This document shows, in pieces, positions 41,442-48,433 of a stretch of DNA of 64,000 nucleotides. Positions within the stretch are counted from its first letter, which is position 1. Each line of letters begins with the position of its first letter. The translations under genes and the position numbers were made by a program. The notes beneath the pieces were generated by a model that saw nothing but the letters and a program-made list of their open reading frames with translations, was not told the DNA's origin and made no database searches. The stretch is taken from assembly GCF_007558725.1 (NCBI RefSeq), contig NZ_VLPL01000002.1, positions 310,001 to 374,000 of the forward strand, given 5' to 3'. Source of the stretch: Fluviicola chungangensis (GTDB lineage Bacteria; Bacteroidota; Bacteroidia; Flavobacteriales_D; Crocinitomicaceae).

Positions 41442-42632
41442 ATGAAATCTGATTTATATTCTCATCCGGACTATTTATTAATGGATGAATTGCTTACAGA
41501 TGAGCAAAAGTTGGTACGCGACGCTGCTCGTGCGTGGGTAAAAAAAGAGGTTTCTCCAATCATTGACGAGCACTACGAAAAGGCGACTTTTCCAATGCAT
41601 TTGTTGAAAGGATTAGGTGAAATCGGTGCTTTTGGACCTTACATTCCCGAAGAATACGGTGGTCCCGGATTGGATCAGATTTCCTATGGTTTGATCATGC
41701 AGGAATTGGAACGTTGTGATTCGGGATTGCGCTCTACGGCTTCCGTTCAAAGTTCGTTGGTGATGTACCCGATCTGGAAGTACGGAACGGAGGAGCAAAA
41801 AATGAAATACTTGCCGAAACTCGCTACAGGAGAAATGATGGGGTGTTTCGGGTTGACCGAGCCGGACCATGGATCTGACCCGGGAAGTATGATCACCAAT
41901 TTCAAGGATATGGGTGATCATTATTTGTTGAACGGAGCGAAAATGTGGATTTCAAATGCACCATTTGCAGATATCGCGGTGGTTTGGGCGAAAGACGAAA
42001 GCGGACGTATCCACGGATTGATAGTAGAGCGTGGAATGGAAGGGTTTACAACTCCTGAAATGCATGGTAAATTGTCACTTCGCGCTTCTGCAACAGGGGA
42101 ATTGATCTTTGTGAATGTAAAAGTTCCGAAAGAAAACCTGCTTCCGGGACGTTCCGGATTAGGAGCTCCGTTAAGCTGTTTGGATTCTGCCCGTTTCGGA
42201 ATTGCATGGGGTGCTTTGGGTGCTGCCATGGATTGCTACGATCAGGCATTGAGATACTCGAAAGAACGTACACAGTTTGGTGTTCCGATCGGTGCATTCC
42301 AGTTGACACAAAAGAAACTGGCTGAAATGATCACTGAGATCACGAAAGCACAATTTATGACGTTGCGTGTCGGGCAATTGAGAAATGAAGGAAGAGCTAC
42401 CTCTGCCATGATCTCCATGATTAAAAGAAACAATGTGGAAATCGCCCTGGATATTGCGCGCGAAGCTCGTCAGATCCACGGTGGAATGGGAATCACAAGC
42501 GAATATTCGATGATGCGTCACATGGCGAACCTGGAATCAGTGGTTACTTATGAAGGAACACACGATATCCACTTGTTGATTACCGGAATGGATGTAACAG
42601 GCATTCCTGCTTTCACCAGAGAGAAACCGTAA
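41442..42632 (+). CDS. gcdH: Acyl-CoA dehydrogenase, glutaryl-CoA dehydrogenase-like
   Basis: 396 residues of an FAD acyl-CoA dehydrogenase. The substrate/FAD segments CFGLTEPDHGSDPGSM and MWISNAPFADIAVVWAKDE, and RTQFGVPIGAFQLTQKKLAEM, follow the glutaryl-CoA dehydrogenase clade. The catalytic Glu lies in VVTYEGTHDIHLL. The family oxidises and decarboxylates glutaryl-CoA to crotonyl-CoA in lysine and tryptophan breakdown. It stands alone with its own promoter and terminator. A general short-chain acyl-CoA dehydrogenase is the alternative. Confidence 0.88.
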   Translation: MKSDLYSHPDYLLMDELLTDEQKLVRDAARAWVKKEVSPIIDEHYEKATFPMHLLKGLGEIGAFGPYIPEEYGGPGLDQISYGLIMQELERCDSGLRSTASVQSSLVMYPIWKYGTEEQKMKYLPKLATGEMMGCFGLTEPDHGSDPGSMITNFKDMGDHYLLNGAKMWISNAPFADIAVVWAKDESGRIHGLIVERGMEGFTTPEMHGKLSLRASATGELIFVNVKVPKENLLPGRSGLGAPLSCLDSARFGIAWGALGAAMDCYDQALRYSKERTQFGVPIGAFQLTQKKLAEMITEITKAQFMTLRVGQLRNEGRATSAMISMIKRNNVEIALDIAREARQIHGGMGITSEYSMMRHMANLESVVTYEGTHDIHLLITGMDVTGIPAFTREKP

Positions 42633-42654
42633 CTAATTCAAAATGTAAAATGCA

Positions 42655-42671
42655 ATCCTGACTTTCGGGAT
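42655..42671. repeat. Degenerate CCCGATAG-type palindrome
   Basis: ATCCTGACTTTCGGGAT, followed by TATCCCGAAGTTTCGG (42686-42701) and CTTTGAATC: the same composite as at 24551 and 27054. Confidence 0.5.
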
Positions 42672-42729
42672 CAAAAGCTGGCTGTATCCCGAAGTTTCGG
42701 AAAAGTCAAAACCTTTGAATCAGAATACT

Positions 42730-42765
42730 AAAACCTTCGGATGTAAATTCGGAGGTTTTTTTATT
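42730..42765 (+). terminator. Intrinsic terminator of the acyl-CoA dehydrogenase gene
   Basis: AAAACCTTCG (42730-42739) pairs with CGGAGGTTTT (42750-42759) and is followed by T-rich sequence. Confidence 0.75.
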
Positions 42766-42795
42766 TTAGTGCCACAAAATCTAAAAGAAACTACC

Positions 42796-43104
42796 ATGGA
42801 AAACGAAACATTAGACTCGGTTGCAATGACCAACGGACCGGTAAAAGATCTGGAAGGAGCAGGAGGGATCTTAACAATGGGAATTATTTCGATTCCGTTT
42901 TGTCTGGGGATTGTGGGGATCATCCTGGCATCCATTACGCTCACAAGATCCGGGAAAGCACTTTCATTGTACAGAGATTATCCGCATCAATATACCGAAG
43001 CATCTTACAAAAAAGTAAAAGCTGGCAGAATATGTGCGATTGTGAGTTTATGCCTGTTAGGTACTTCCCTTCTATTGATTTTAGCAGTTGGTGGATTAAG
43101 GTAA
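42796..43104 (+). CDS. CCC-motif-type small membrane protein
   Basis: 102 residues from ATG 42796 (MENETLDSV); the longer frame has no ribosome site and reads through the upstream terminator. Two long hydrophobic segments (about 26-48 and 78-100) flank a short loop with SLYRDYPHQYTEASYKKVKAGRI. This architecture and loop are what I know as the CCC-motif membrane protein family of Bacteroidota. Function unknown. Confidence 0.7.
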   Translation: MENETLDSVAMTNGPVKDLEGAGGILTMGIISIPFCLGIVGIILASITLTRSGKALSLYRDYPHQYTEASYKKVKAGRICAIVSLCLLGTSLLLILAVGGLR

Positions 43105-43174
43105 AGAGCATCAGATGCTGCCGGTTTTTGAATCTGCAGCGGAATCACCGGTTTGAACTAATTTTACAGACACG

Positions 43175-43207
43175 AAAAAACCGTTGAAGCGATTCAGCGG
43201 TTTTTTT
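43175..43207. terminator. Bidirectional terminator
   Basis: AAAAAACCGTTGA and TCAGCGGTTTTTTT form a stem with one wobble pair, between two convergent genes. Confidence 0.85.
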
Positions 43208-43231
43208 ATTGGAGAATGTGTTGAATGATAC

Positions 43232-43582
43232 CTAGTTCCAATGGATTACCTGGCCCGATATCATGGAGTCATTGAACGAATCGCGTAAACGACTTAGTTT
43301 TTTGGCTGCGTGTTCGTCTCCTAAATTTGCCTTAGCTTTTAGTTTGTAGTACAAGTCCAAAGAATGTCCGTAAACATCTTGTTCAAGCACCTGTTTGATT
43401 TCGGAAATGCGACCGGTTACGCCAATTAAGAAGTGTTCGATTTCGCCTAATTCGTGTAATTCGTCTTCCGTTAAATTTTTGCGCTTCAGTAATTTAGAAT
43501 AACGCGGCAATAAAACTCCCAATAAGTCGATAAATCGATCTAATTCTCGTTGAATGGCTGCCTGTTGTTCTTTAAATCCCAT
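43232..43582 (-). CDS. Small hypothetical helical protein
   Basis: 116 residues, not recognised. It is charged and predicted to be all helical (QREL-DRFIDLLGVLLPRYSKLL, TEDELHELGEIEHFLIG, DLYYKLKAKANLGDEHAAKKLSRLR), with no signal peptide or membrane segment. It has a clear ATG and shares a bidirectional terminator with the CCC-motif gene, which supports it being real. Confidence 0.65.
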   Translation of the reverse strand: MGFKEQQAAIQRELDRFIDLLGVLLPRYSKLLKRKNLTEDELHELGEIEHFLIGVTGRISEIKQVLEQDVYGHSLDLYYKLKAKANLGDEHAAKKLSRLRDSFNDSMISGQVIHWN

Positions 43583-43688
43583 ATTTGAAAAGTATATCTT
43601 TTTGTGGAATGGTAAAAATTAAAAGCTTTTTTTAACATTTAAGTTGGACAGGGCTTTTTTGTCAGCATCATAACCGCCGATTAATACC

Positions 43689-43696
43689 TAATTTTG
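43689..43696 (+). promoter_or_regulatory. -7 box TAATTTTG immediately before the hemW start
   Basis: The box ends 4 bp before ATG 43701. A start site at the usual distance would make the mRNA leaderless or nearly so. Confidence 0.6.
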
Positions 43697-43700
43697 TAAC

Positions 43701-44828
43701 ATGTCAGGCTGTTATATCCACATCCCGTTTTGCGCCCAAAAATGTAGTTACTGCGACTTTCATTTTTCTACCAATCATGCGTATCAGGATGAAATGGTGG
43801 ATGCGTTGTGTGCTGAACTTGCTATCAGATCGACAACCTGGACAAACGAAAATTTTCAAACTATTTATTTCGGTGGTGGGACGCCAAGTATTTTGACTTC
43901 AGTCCAATTGCAAAAACTGATTGACTGCGTAAAATCCAATTATCAGGTCAGTGATTCGGTTGAAATCACCCTGGAATGCAACCCGGATGATTGTTCTCCT
44001 GCGCATTTGATCGCGTGGAAGGAATTGGGTGTGAACCGCTTGAGTATCGGGATCCAATCCTTCCATGATCATCAGTTGGAATGGATGAACAGATCGCACA
44101 AAGCAGCGGACGGTTTGAATGCGGTTCTTCATGCCAAGGAGGTCGGGTTTGATGAGTTGAGCCTGGATATCATGTATGGCTTGCCCGGAATGACTTTGGA
44201 AGAATGGAAAGAACAGCTGTTCGGGATCATTGCTTTGGCCCCGGAACACATTTCCGCGTATTGTTTGACCGTAGAACAGAAAACCGCCTTGTCCAAATGG
44301 GTCAAAGAAGGAAAACTGACTGTCTCTTCCAATGAACAACAGTCGGAGCAATTTGAAGCATTGGTAACAACCCTGAAATCTGCCGGATACGAACAGTACG
44401 AGATTTCGAATTTTGCGCGGGAAGGAAAGTACTCAAGGCACAATACCTCCTACTGGAAAGGAGCAAAGTACCTCGGAATAGGCCCGTCTGCCCACGGATT
44501 CGATCAAACAAAGCGCTATTGGAACCAGGCAAACAATAAGGTATATTTGAATGAAATCAAACAGGGACGTTTACCGGAGACGGTTGAGATTCTTTCACCT
44601 TTCGACCGGTTCAATGAAGCGATTATGATTGGGCTCCGCACAAAATGGGGAGTTTCCACAACCCAATTGTTTAAATTGGTTTCACCGGACCCGGAATGGT
44701 TTCAGATCGTAAAAGATTACGAGGATAAACATCTGCTGATTCAAACTGAAGAAAACATCGTGTTGACGGAAGCTGGAAGGTTATTGGCGGATGCGATCGC
44801 CTCAGATCTTTTTATACTTGAAAATTGA
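43701..44828 (+). CDS. hemW: Radical SAM family haem chaperone HemW
   Basis: 375 residues. The radical SAM cluster motif is IPFCAQKCSYCDF (Cys-x3-Cys-x2-Cys), followed by FGGGTPSIL, the LECNPDD motif and GVNRLSIGIQSF. The C-terminal HemN-type domain (YEISNFAREGKYSRHNTSYW, LGIGPSAHGF) is complete. These features define HemW, a haem-binding chaperone related to coproporphyrinogen dehydrogenase HemN; the extra N-terminal Cys of true HemN is absent. The ATG follows the -7 box by 4 bp. Confidence 0.92.
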   Translation: MSGCYIHIPFCAQKCSYCDFHFSTNHAYQDEMVDALCAELAIRSTTWTNENFQTIYFGGGTPSILTSVQLQKLIDCVKSNYQVSDSVEITLECNPDDCSPAHLIAWKELGVNRLSIGIQSFHDHQLEWMNRSHKAADGLNAVLHAKEVGFDELSLDIMYGLPGMTLEEWKEQLFGIIALAPEHISAYCLTVEQKTALSKWVKEGKLTVSSNEQQSEQFEALVTTLKSAGYEQYEISNFAREGKYSRHNTSYWKGAKYLGIGPSAHGFDQTKRYWNQANNKVYLNEIKQGRLPETVEILSPFDRFNEAIMIGLRTKWGVSTTQLFKLVSPDPEWFQIVKDYEDKHLLIQTEENIVLTEAGRLLADAIASDLFILEN

Positions 44829-44917
44829 GAATGTAAAATTGAAAAGGTTTTTATTCGTCGCTAAGGAATTTAAGTCGATCTTCTAATAAAGATTCAACTT
44901 TTCAATGGTCAATTCTC
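44824..44917. repeat. Dispersed AATTGAGAATG / CTTTTCAATGGTCAATTCTC element
   Basis: It fills the gap between the convergent hemW and GT2 genes and supplies the last bases and stop codon of the GT2 gene. Ends resemble those of the element at 26524-26637. Confidence 0.5.
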
Positions 44918-45688
44918 TAAGGTTTCCAACCCAAACTGGCATCGGTAATCTGCCCGTTTCTGGCGTTCGGCAAACAGATCTTTGCTGATCTTAACCAGGT
45001 TTTCGCGATTTGGCCGCTCATGGAACAAATGGTACTGGATGGTTTTGTACCGGGTAGAAAAGGGAACAATTCCCGCTTTGCGTGCTCTGAATTCAATATC
45101 CGTATCTTCACCGAACCCTGGAGTAACATAGGTCTCGTCAAATCCGTTGATCTTTACCAGGTCTGCTTTGAACCAGCCCATATTGGATCCCAAAAGCGGA
45201 ACTAGTTTCCGTTGCAGCAAACTCCACAAAGGAAAACTTTCCTCTACACTCGTGCTTTTATTCCGGATCATTTCCAGGTAACCTGGAACCGTTTGTTCAC
45301 CGCTGCGGATCTTACGCGAAGTTTCAGCATCCAGGTTTACCCTGCGTGAAATACAGAATCTGCCTTCCTGGATGTAACGCACATATTGCTGAATAAAGCG
45401 CGGATGGAGTACACAATCCCCGTCAATGAAAATTAAGCGGTCGCTTTCTGATGCGCGGATGGCTTTGTTGAGCATCCTGGTTTTGAGGAAACCCTGGTCC
45501 GGTTGCTGTAAATGTTTAATCGGAAAGGAAGCACGGAAAGTTTCAATCAGCTCATCGAAGCACGGATCGTCACAATCCTGGGAAATGATCACCTCAAAAT
45601 CGGTCTCTTTTTGTAAAGCAACACTCCTGAGAACAGCATGCAATGCGCTGACATCTTTATAAACGGAAATAATAAGAGTTGCTTTCAC
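44909..45688 (-). CDS. GT2 family glycosyltransferase
   Basis: About 259 residues, GT-A fold: LIISVYKDVSALHAVLRSV, FEVIISQDCDDP, FLKTRMLNKAIRASESDRLIFIDGDCVLHPRF (DxD-type IDGD), and GFGEDTDIEFRARKAGI near the C-terminus. These fit the chondroitin-synthase/galactosyltransferase-like GT2 subgroup (Glyco_tranf_2 plus C-terminal GT7-like segment). I choose GTG 45688, because the -7 box TATCTTTG at 45693-45700 lies downstream of the in-frame ATG at 45712. Acceptor and donor unknown; likely surface glycan synthesis. Confidence 0.82.
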   Translation of the reverse strand: MKATLIISVYKDVSALHAVLRSVALQKETDFEVIISQDCDDPCFDELIETFRASFPIKHLQQPDQGFLKTRMLNKAIRASESDRLIFIDGDCVLHPRFIQQYVRYIQEGRFCISRRVNLDAETSRKIRSGEQTVPGYLEMIRNKSTSVEESFPLWSLLQRKLVPLLGSNMGWFKADLVKINGFDETYVTPGFGEDTDIEFRARKAGIVPFSTRYKTIQYHLFHERPNRENLVKISKDLFAERQKRADYRCQFGLETLEN

Positions 45689-45692
45689 GGCG

Positions 45693-45700
45693 CAAAGATA
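45693..45700 (-). promoter_or_regulatory. -7 box TATCTTTG deciding the GT2 start
   Basis: The box ends 4 bp before GTG 45688 on the minus strand, which implies a leaderless transcript. Confidence 0.6.
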
Positions 45701-45764
45701 GAAAATTAACATTTAGTATTTAGTAACCTTTTGGAATAGTTGCAGACCGGGTGTGATTGCTCCC

Positions 45765-45772
45765 TAAATTTG
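45765..45772 (+). promoter_or_regulatory. -7 box TAAATTTG immediately before the amidase start
   Basis: The box ends 4 bp before ATG 45777. Together with the minus-strand box at 45693 it forms a divergent pair of leaderless-type promoters. Confidence 0.6.
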
Positions 45773-45776
45773 CCCT

Positions 45777-46688
45777 ATGCAGTTCGTTTTTACTATTTTG
45801 GTTTCGCTCCTTCTTTCCCTGGATTCGTTTGGTCAGGGAATTACGATTTTGATTGATCCCGGGCATGGTGGCTCGGATCCAGGTCACGAGGCTGCCAATA
45901 AAAATTTGTTGCCGGAAAAGGACCTGACATTAAAAATTGCCCTGAAATTCGGCGCTTACCTTTCCGAACGGCTGGAAAATGTGACAGTGCTGTATACCCG
46001 GACAGATGATCGTTATCCGACCCTGGACGAACGGGTGAATATGGCCAATTCAAAAAAGGTGGATTATTTTATCTCCGTACACATCAATGGCAGTCCCAAT
46101 ACCAATATCAAAGGAACGGAATCACATGTACATTCCATGAGTTCCAAAGCATCCGTGAAACTGGCAAAAGCATTTGAGAATGAATTCAAAACCAGAGCCG
46201 GGCGAAAATCAAGAGGTGTGAAAGATTCGGATGACCGCGAGCATTCACTTCAGGTGTTAAAATTCACGGAAATGACCAGCGTTTTGGTCGAATGTGGTTT
46301 CATGACCAATGTTTCGGAGGCAAATTATCTGAATACGACCGATGGGCAGGACGTGATCGCATCCGCTTTGTTCCGGGCGATGAGAAGCTATTTGCAGGCA
46401 ACACATAAAAACATTTCATTCACCAAAAAAGCAGGCAACGCAACAACGGCTTCCGCCGATAAAACCTTCAGTGTACAGATCATGAGTTCGAAGGAATGGC
46501 TGGATACCGAAAAGGGCAGCTTCAAAAACTTAAAACATGCGGTAAGTCGTGCACAGGTTTCACAAACAGGATATCGCTATAAGTATTTTTCCGGAAGTTT
46601 TTCCTCCAAATCGGAAGCGGAAGAATATTGTAATGAGGTGAAAAAGAAAGGTTTCCCCGATTCAATTATAGTAGAAAGGAAGAATTAG
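45777..46688 (+). CDS. N-acetylmuramoyl-L-alanine amidase with C-terminal SPOR-like domain
   Basis: 303 residues. After a signal peptide (SLLLSLDSFGQG) comes an Amidase_3 zinc domain: ILIDPGHGGSDPGH (His ligand), DYFISVHINGS (His ligand) and SVLVECGFMTN (catalytic Glu). The last 75 residues (TFSVQIMSS, KYFSGSFSSKSEAEEYCNEVKKKGF) look like a SPOR domain that binds denuded glycan at division sites. It cleaves the stem peptide from MurNAc, probably during daughter-cell separation. Confidence 0.9.
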   Translation: MQFVFTILVSLLLSLDSFGQGITILIDPGHGGSDPGHEAANKNLLPEKDLTLKIALKFGAYLSERLENVTVLYTRTDDRYPTLDERVNMANSKKVDYFISVHINGSPNTNIKGTESHVHSMSSKASVKLAKAFENEFKTRAGRKSRGVKDSDDREHSLQVLKFTEMTSVLVECGFMTNVSEANYLNTTDGQDVIASALFRAMRSYLQATHKNISFTKKAGNATTASADKTFSVQIMSSKEWLDTEKGSFKNLKHAVSRAQVSQTGYRYKYFSGSFSSKSEAEEYCNEVKKKGFPDSIIVERKN

Positions 46689-46700
46689 CCTGAAATGTAT

Positions 46701-46708
46701 TACTTTTG
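46701..46708 (+). promoter_or_regulatory. -7 box TACTTTTG for ssb
   Basis: Fits TAnnTTTG, 48 bp upstream of ATG 46757. Confidence 0.5.
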
Positions 46709-46756
46709 TGGAGTAACACACTTGAAAACACATTTAAGTTTACCAGCGATAAAATT

Positions 46757-47209
46757 ATGGCAACTGTTTTTGAAACACGCTTAATTGGAAATATTGGAAA
46801 GGACGCCGTTGTGAAGCAAATGGAGCGCGGTGTCATTGCAGTAAATTTTCCGGTTGCGCACAATAAGAATTGGCGCGATAAGCGTACAGGAGAAGCAAGG
46901 ACCAAAACGACTTGGGTAAATTGCACCATTTGGAAGAAAGAAGGCGCGAATATGCGCATCCTCGATTTTTTAAAAAAAGGAGCTTTGGTTGAATTAGTCG
47001 GAACACCGTTTGCGAAATCTTTTTCCCAGGAAGACGGTTCCTCCAGGTCCGAAATCCGCTTAAATGTATCCCGAACGAACATTTTAAGACCTGCAAAATG
47101 CGAAGATGATCTTCCGTTTGACCTGATCGATGACAACGAATCGCCGTGTGAAGAAGAAGGTTGCGATGCTGGTTTGGATGATTTCACACTAAGCGAAGAC
47201 GATTTTTAG
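46757..47209 (+). CDS. ssb: Single-stranded DNA-binding protein
   Basis: 150 residues from ATG 46757 (MATVFETRLIGNIGKDAVV); the in-frame start at 46706 adds an atypical extension. An OB fold (VIAVNFPVAHNKNWRDK, TTWVNCTIWKKEGANM, GALVELVGTPFAK) is followed by an acidic tail ending LSEDDF, the C-terminal tip that recruits partners. The fold is somewhat divergent, which may mean a second SSB instead of the main one. Confidence 0.88.
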   Translation: MATVFETRLIGNIGKDAVVKQMERGVIAVNFPVAHNKNWRDKRTGEARTKTTWVNCTIWKKEGANMRILDFLKKGALVELVGTPFAKSFSQEDGSSRSEIRLNVSRTNILRPAKCEDDLPFDLIDDNESPCEEEGCDAGLDDFTLSEDDF

Positions 47210-47294
47210 TCTTGAAAGTCAGACTAGTACTGGATTTTATTGAAAATAATTTCATTTTTTTTCGCGGAGTTTGTATTAAAAACAATTCTTTAGC

Positions 47295-47302
47295 TATATT
47301 TG
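47295..47302 (+). promoter_or_regulatory. Promoter of tRNA-Asn (TTTG ... TATATTTG)
   Basis: A -7 box TATATTTG with a -33 TTTG at 47270-47273, spacer 21 bp: the best match to the Bacteroidota promoter in the window. It lies about 68 bp upstream of the tRNA. Confidence 0.7.
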
Positions 47303-47333
47303 CAACCGCGAAAGCAAAATTCTTTCTTATCTC

Positions 47334-47351
47334 TCCTGATAGCTATCGGGA
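47334..47351. repeat. TCCTGATAGCTATCGGGA palindrome
   Basis: A near-perfect palindrome of the CCCGATAG family between the tRNA-Asn promoter and the mature tRNA, followed by ATTTGAACG. It would form a hairpin in the tRNA precursor leader. Confidence 0.7.
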
Positions 47352-47369
47352 TGATTTGAACGAAAAAAT

Positions 47370-47443
47370 TCCTTCTTAGCTCAGTTGGTTAGAGCATCTG
47401 ACTGTTAATCAGAGGGTCGCTGGTTCGAGCCCAGCAGAGGGAG
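47370..47443 (+). tRNA. tRNA-Asn (anticodon GTT)
   Basis: A cloverleaf with acceptor TCCTTCT/AGAGGGA, a D arm TAGCTCAGTTGGTTAGAGCA, anticodon stem TCTGA/TCAGA with loop CTGTTAA (anticodon GTT), and T arm GCTGG TTCGAGC CCAGC. It has its own promoter and an 18-bp hairpin terminator. Confidence 0.95.
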
Positions 47444-47446
47444 CAG

Positions 47447-47493
47447 AAAAAGAAAAAAGCATTTGACGTAAGTTAAATGCTTTTTTCTTTTTT
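47447..47493 (+). terminator. Intrinsic terminator of tRNA-Asn
   Basis: Perfect 18-bp arms (47447-47464 and 47475-47492) with core AAAAAAGCATTT / AAATGCTTTTTT. It resembles the terminator of tRNA-Arg. Confidence 0.9.
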
Positions 47494-47608
47494 CCTCAAT
47501 TCTCTCACACTCATCTTTTCGGAGCGAGCGCGGAGAAAGAGTTATATTAATACTATTGATTAGTTGTAAAATCTAACACGAACAGAACACTCACGCTCGA
47601 TTTTAGTC

Positions 47609-48070
47609 TTATTCCGGAGCTTGCATCCCCACGATCAAATCCTCATGAATCGTGAACGAATACGTTCCGGTGCGTTCCCACATGGTGACCCAATTGGATG
47701 ACGGTCCGCCACTGCATGCGCCAAAACGCACATCGGTGTTCCAGATCGTCATACTCATGTTGGTAAACGTGGTAGTGTTGTAAGTTGCCGTTGCATTGAC
47801 AACTGCAATCTCATAACCCGGTGCCGGACTCACCGGCCAGGTTTGTGAATAGAACGCCGTGTTTCCCGGTGAAACACTGTGACAAACCCATTCGGAGCTG
47901 GAGATAACCTGCGTGGAAATGTTGCGAAGGGCAATCTGCAGACAAACGGTGTAATTGCAGGTTCCGAAAGAACCATTGTTGGTTACCGACCAGGTCGGGG
48001 TTCCTTTTTGGCTTATCCCTTGGAAAATAACCAATAGGAAAACAAATGAAAGTAAAAATTGTTTTTTCAT
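47609..48070 (-). CDS. Hypothetical secreted protein
   Basis: 153 residues, not recognised. A signal peptide (FVFLLVIFQGISQ) precedes a Thr/Ser/Asn-rich, probably all-beta domain with four Cys (GTCNYTVCLQIAL, SEWVCHS, RFGACSGG) that could form two disulphides. It has no sorting domain. It stands alone, minus strand, just before the RHS-like operon. Role unknown. Confidence 0.62.
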   Translation of the reverse strand: MKKQFLLSFVFLLVIFQGISQKGTPTWSVTNNGSFGTCNYTVCLQIALRNISTQVISSSEWVCHSVSPGNTAFYSQTWPVSPAPGYEIAVVNATATYNTTTFTNMSMTIWNTDVRFGACSGGPSSNWVTMWERTGTYSFTIHEDLIVGMQAPE

Positions 48071-48433
48071 GTGTGAATAAATGAATAGTGCCTTACTCTG
48101 TTTCTACGATTTTCAGGATCCTCGTTGTGTCTAATGTAAAAATAAATGGGCAGCTTTTTAAAACTAAAACCAATTTTTGTGGAATCAATGATCTTAAAAT
48201 AAGGGTTGTAAATCTTAATTCAATGCTTCGAAGCAATCCTAAATTGTTAAAAAATTGGTTTGCAGATCTTTTTTTGAGTCATGTTTTTTCAGGTTAAAAT
48301 ACTAATAAACAAAACACTTATAGAGTCAAATTTTCTCTCTGAAATTTCTTCCGACCAGGTCGAAACGTAGAATTTAACATTTAGCAATGTTAAAAATTGT
48401 TAGATTTGTTCACGTTATTTATAATCGCCTAAG
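48071..48433. other. Intergenic region upstream of the RHS-like operon
   Basis: A 363-bp AT-rich gap holding the divergent upstream regions of the secreted protein gene and the barrel gene. Apart from the -7 box at 48401-48408 I see no gene, tRNA or clear repeat. Confidence 0.6.
48401..48408 (+). promoter_or_regulatory. -7 box TAGATTTG of the RHS-like operon
   Basis: Fits TAnnTTTG, 25 bp upstream of the TTG start at 48434. No other promoter-like box was noticed before the gaps between the following genes. Confidence 0.55.
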
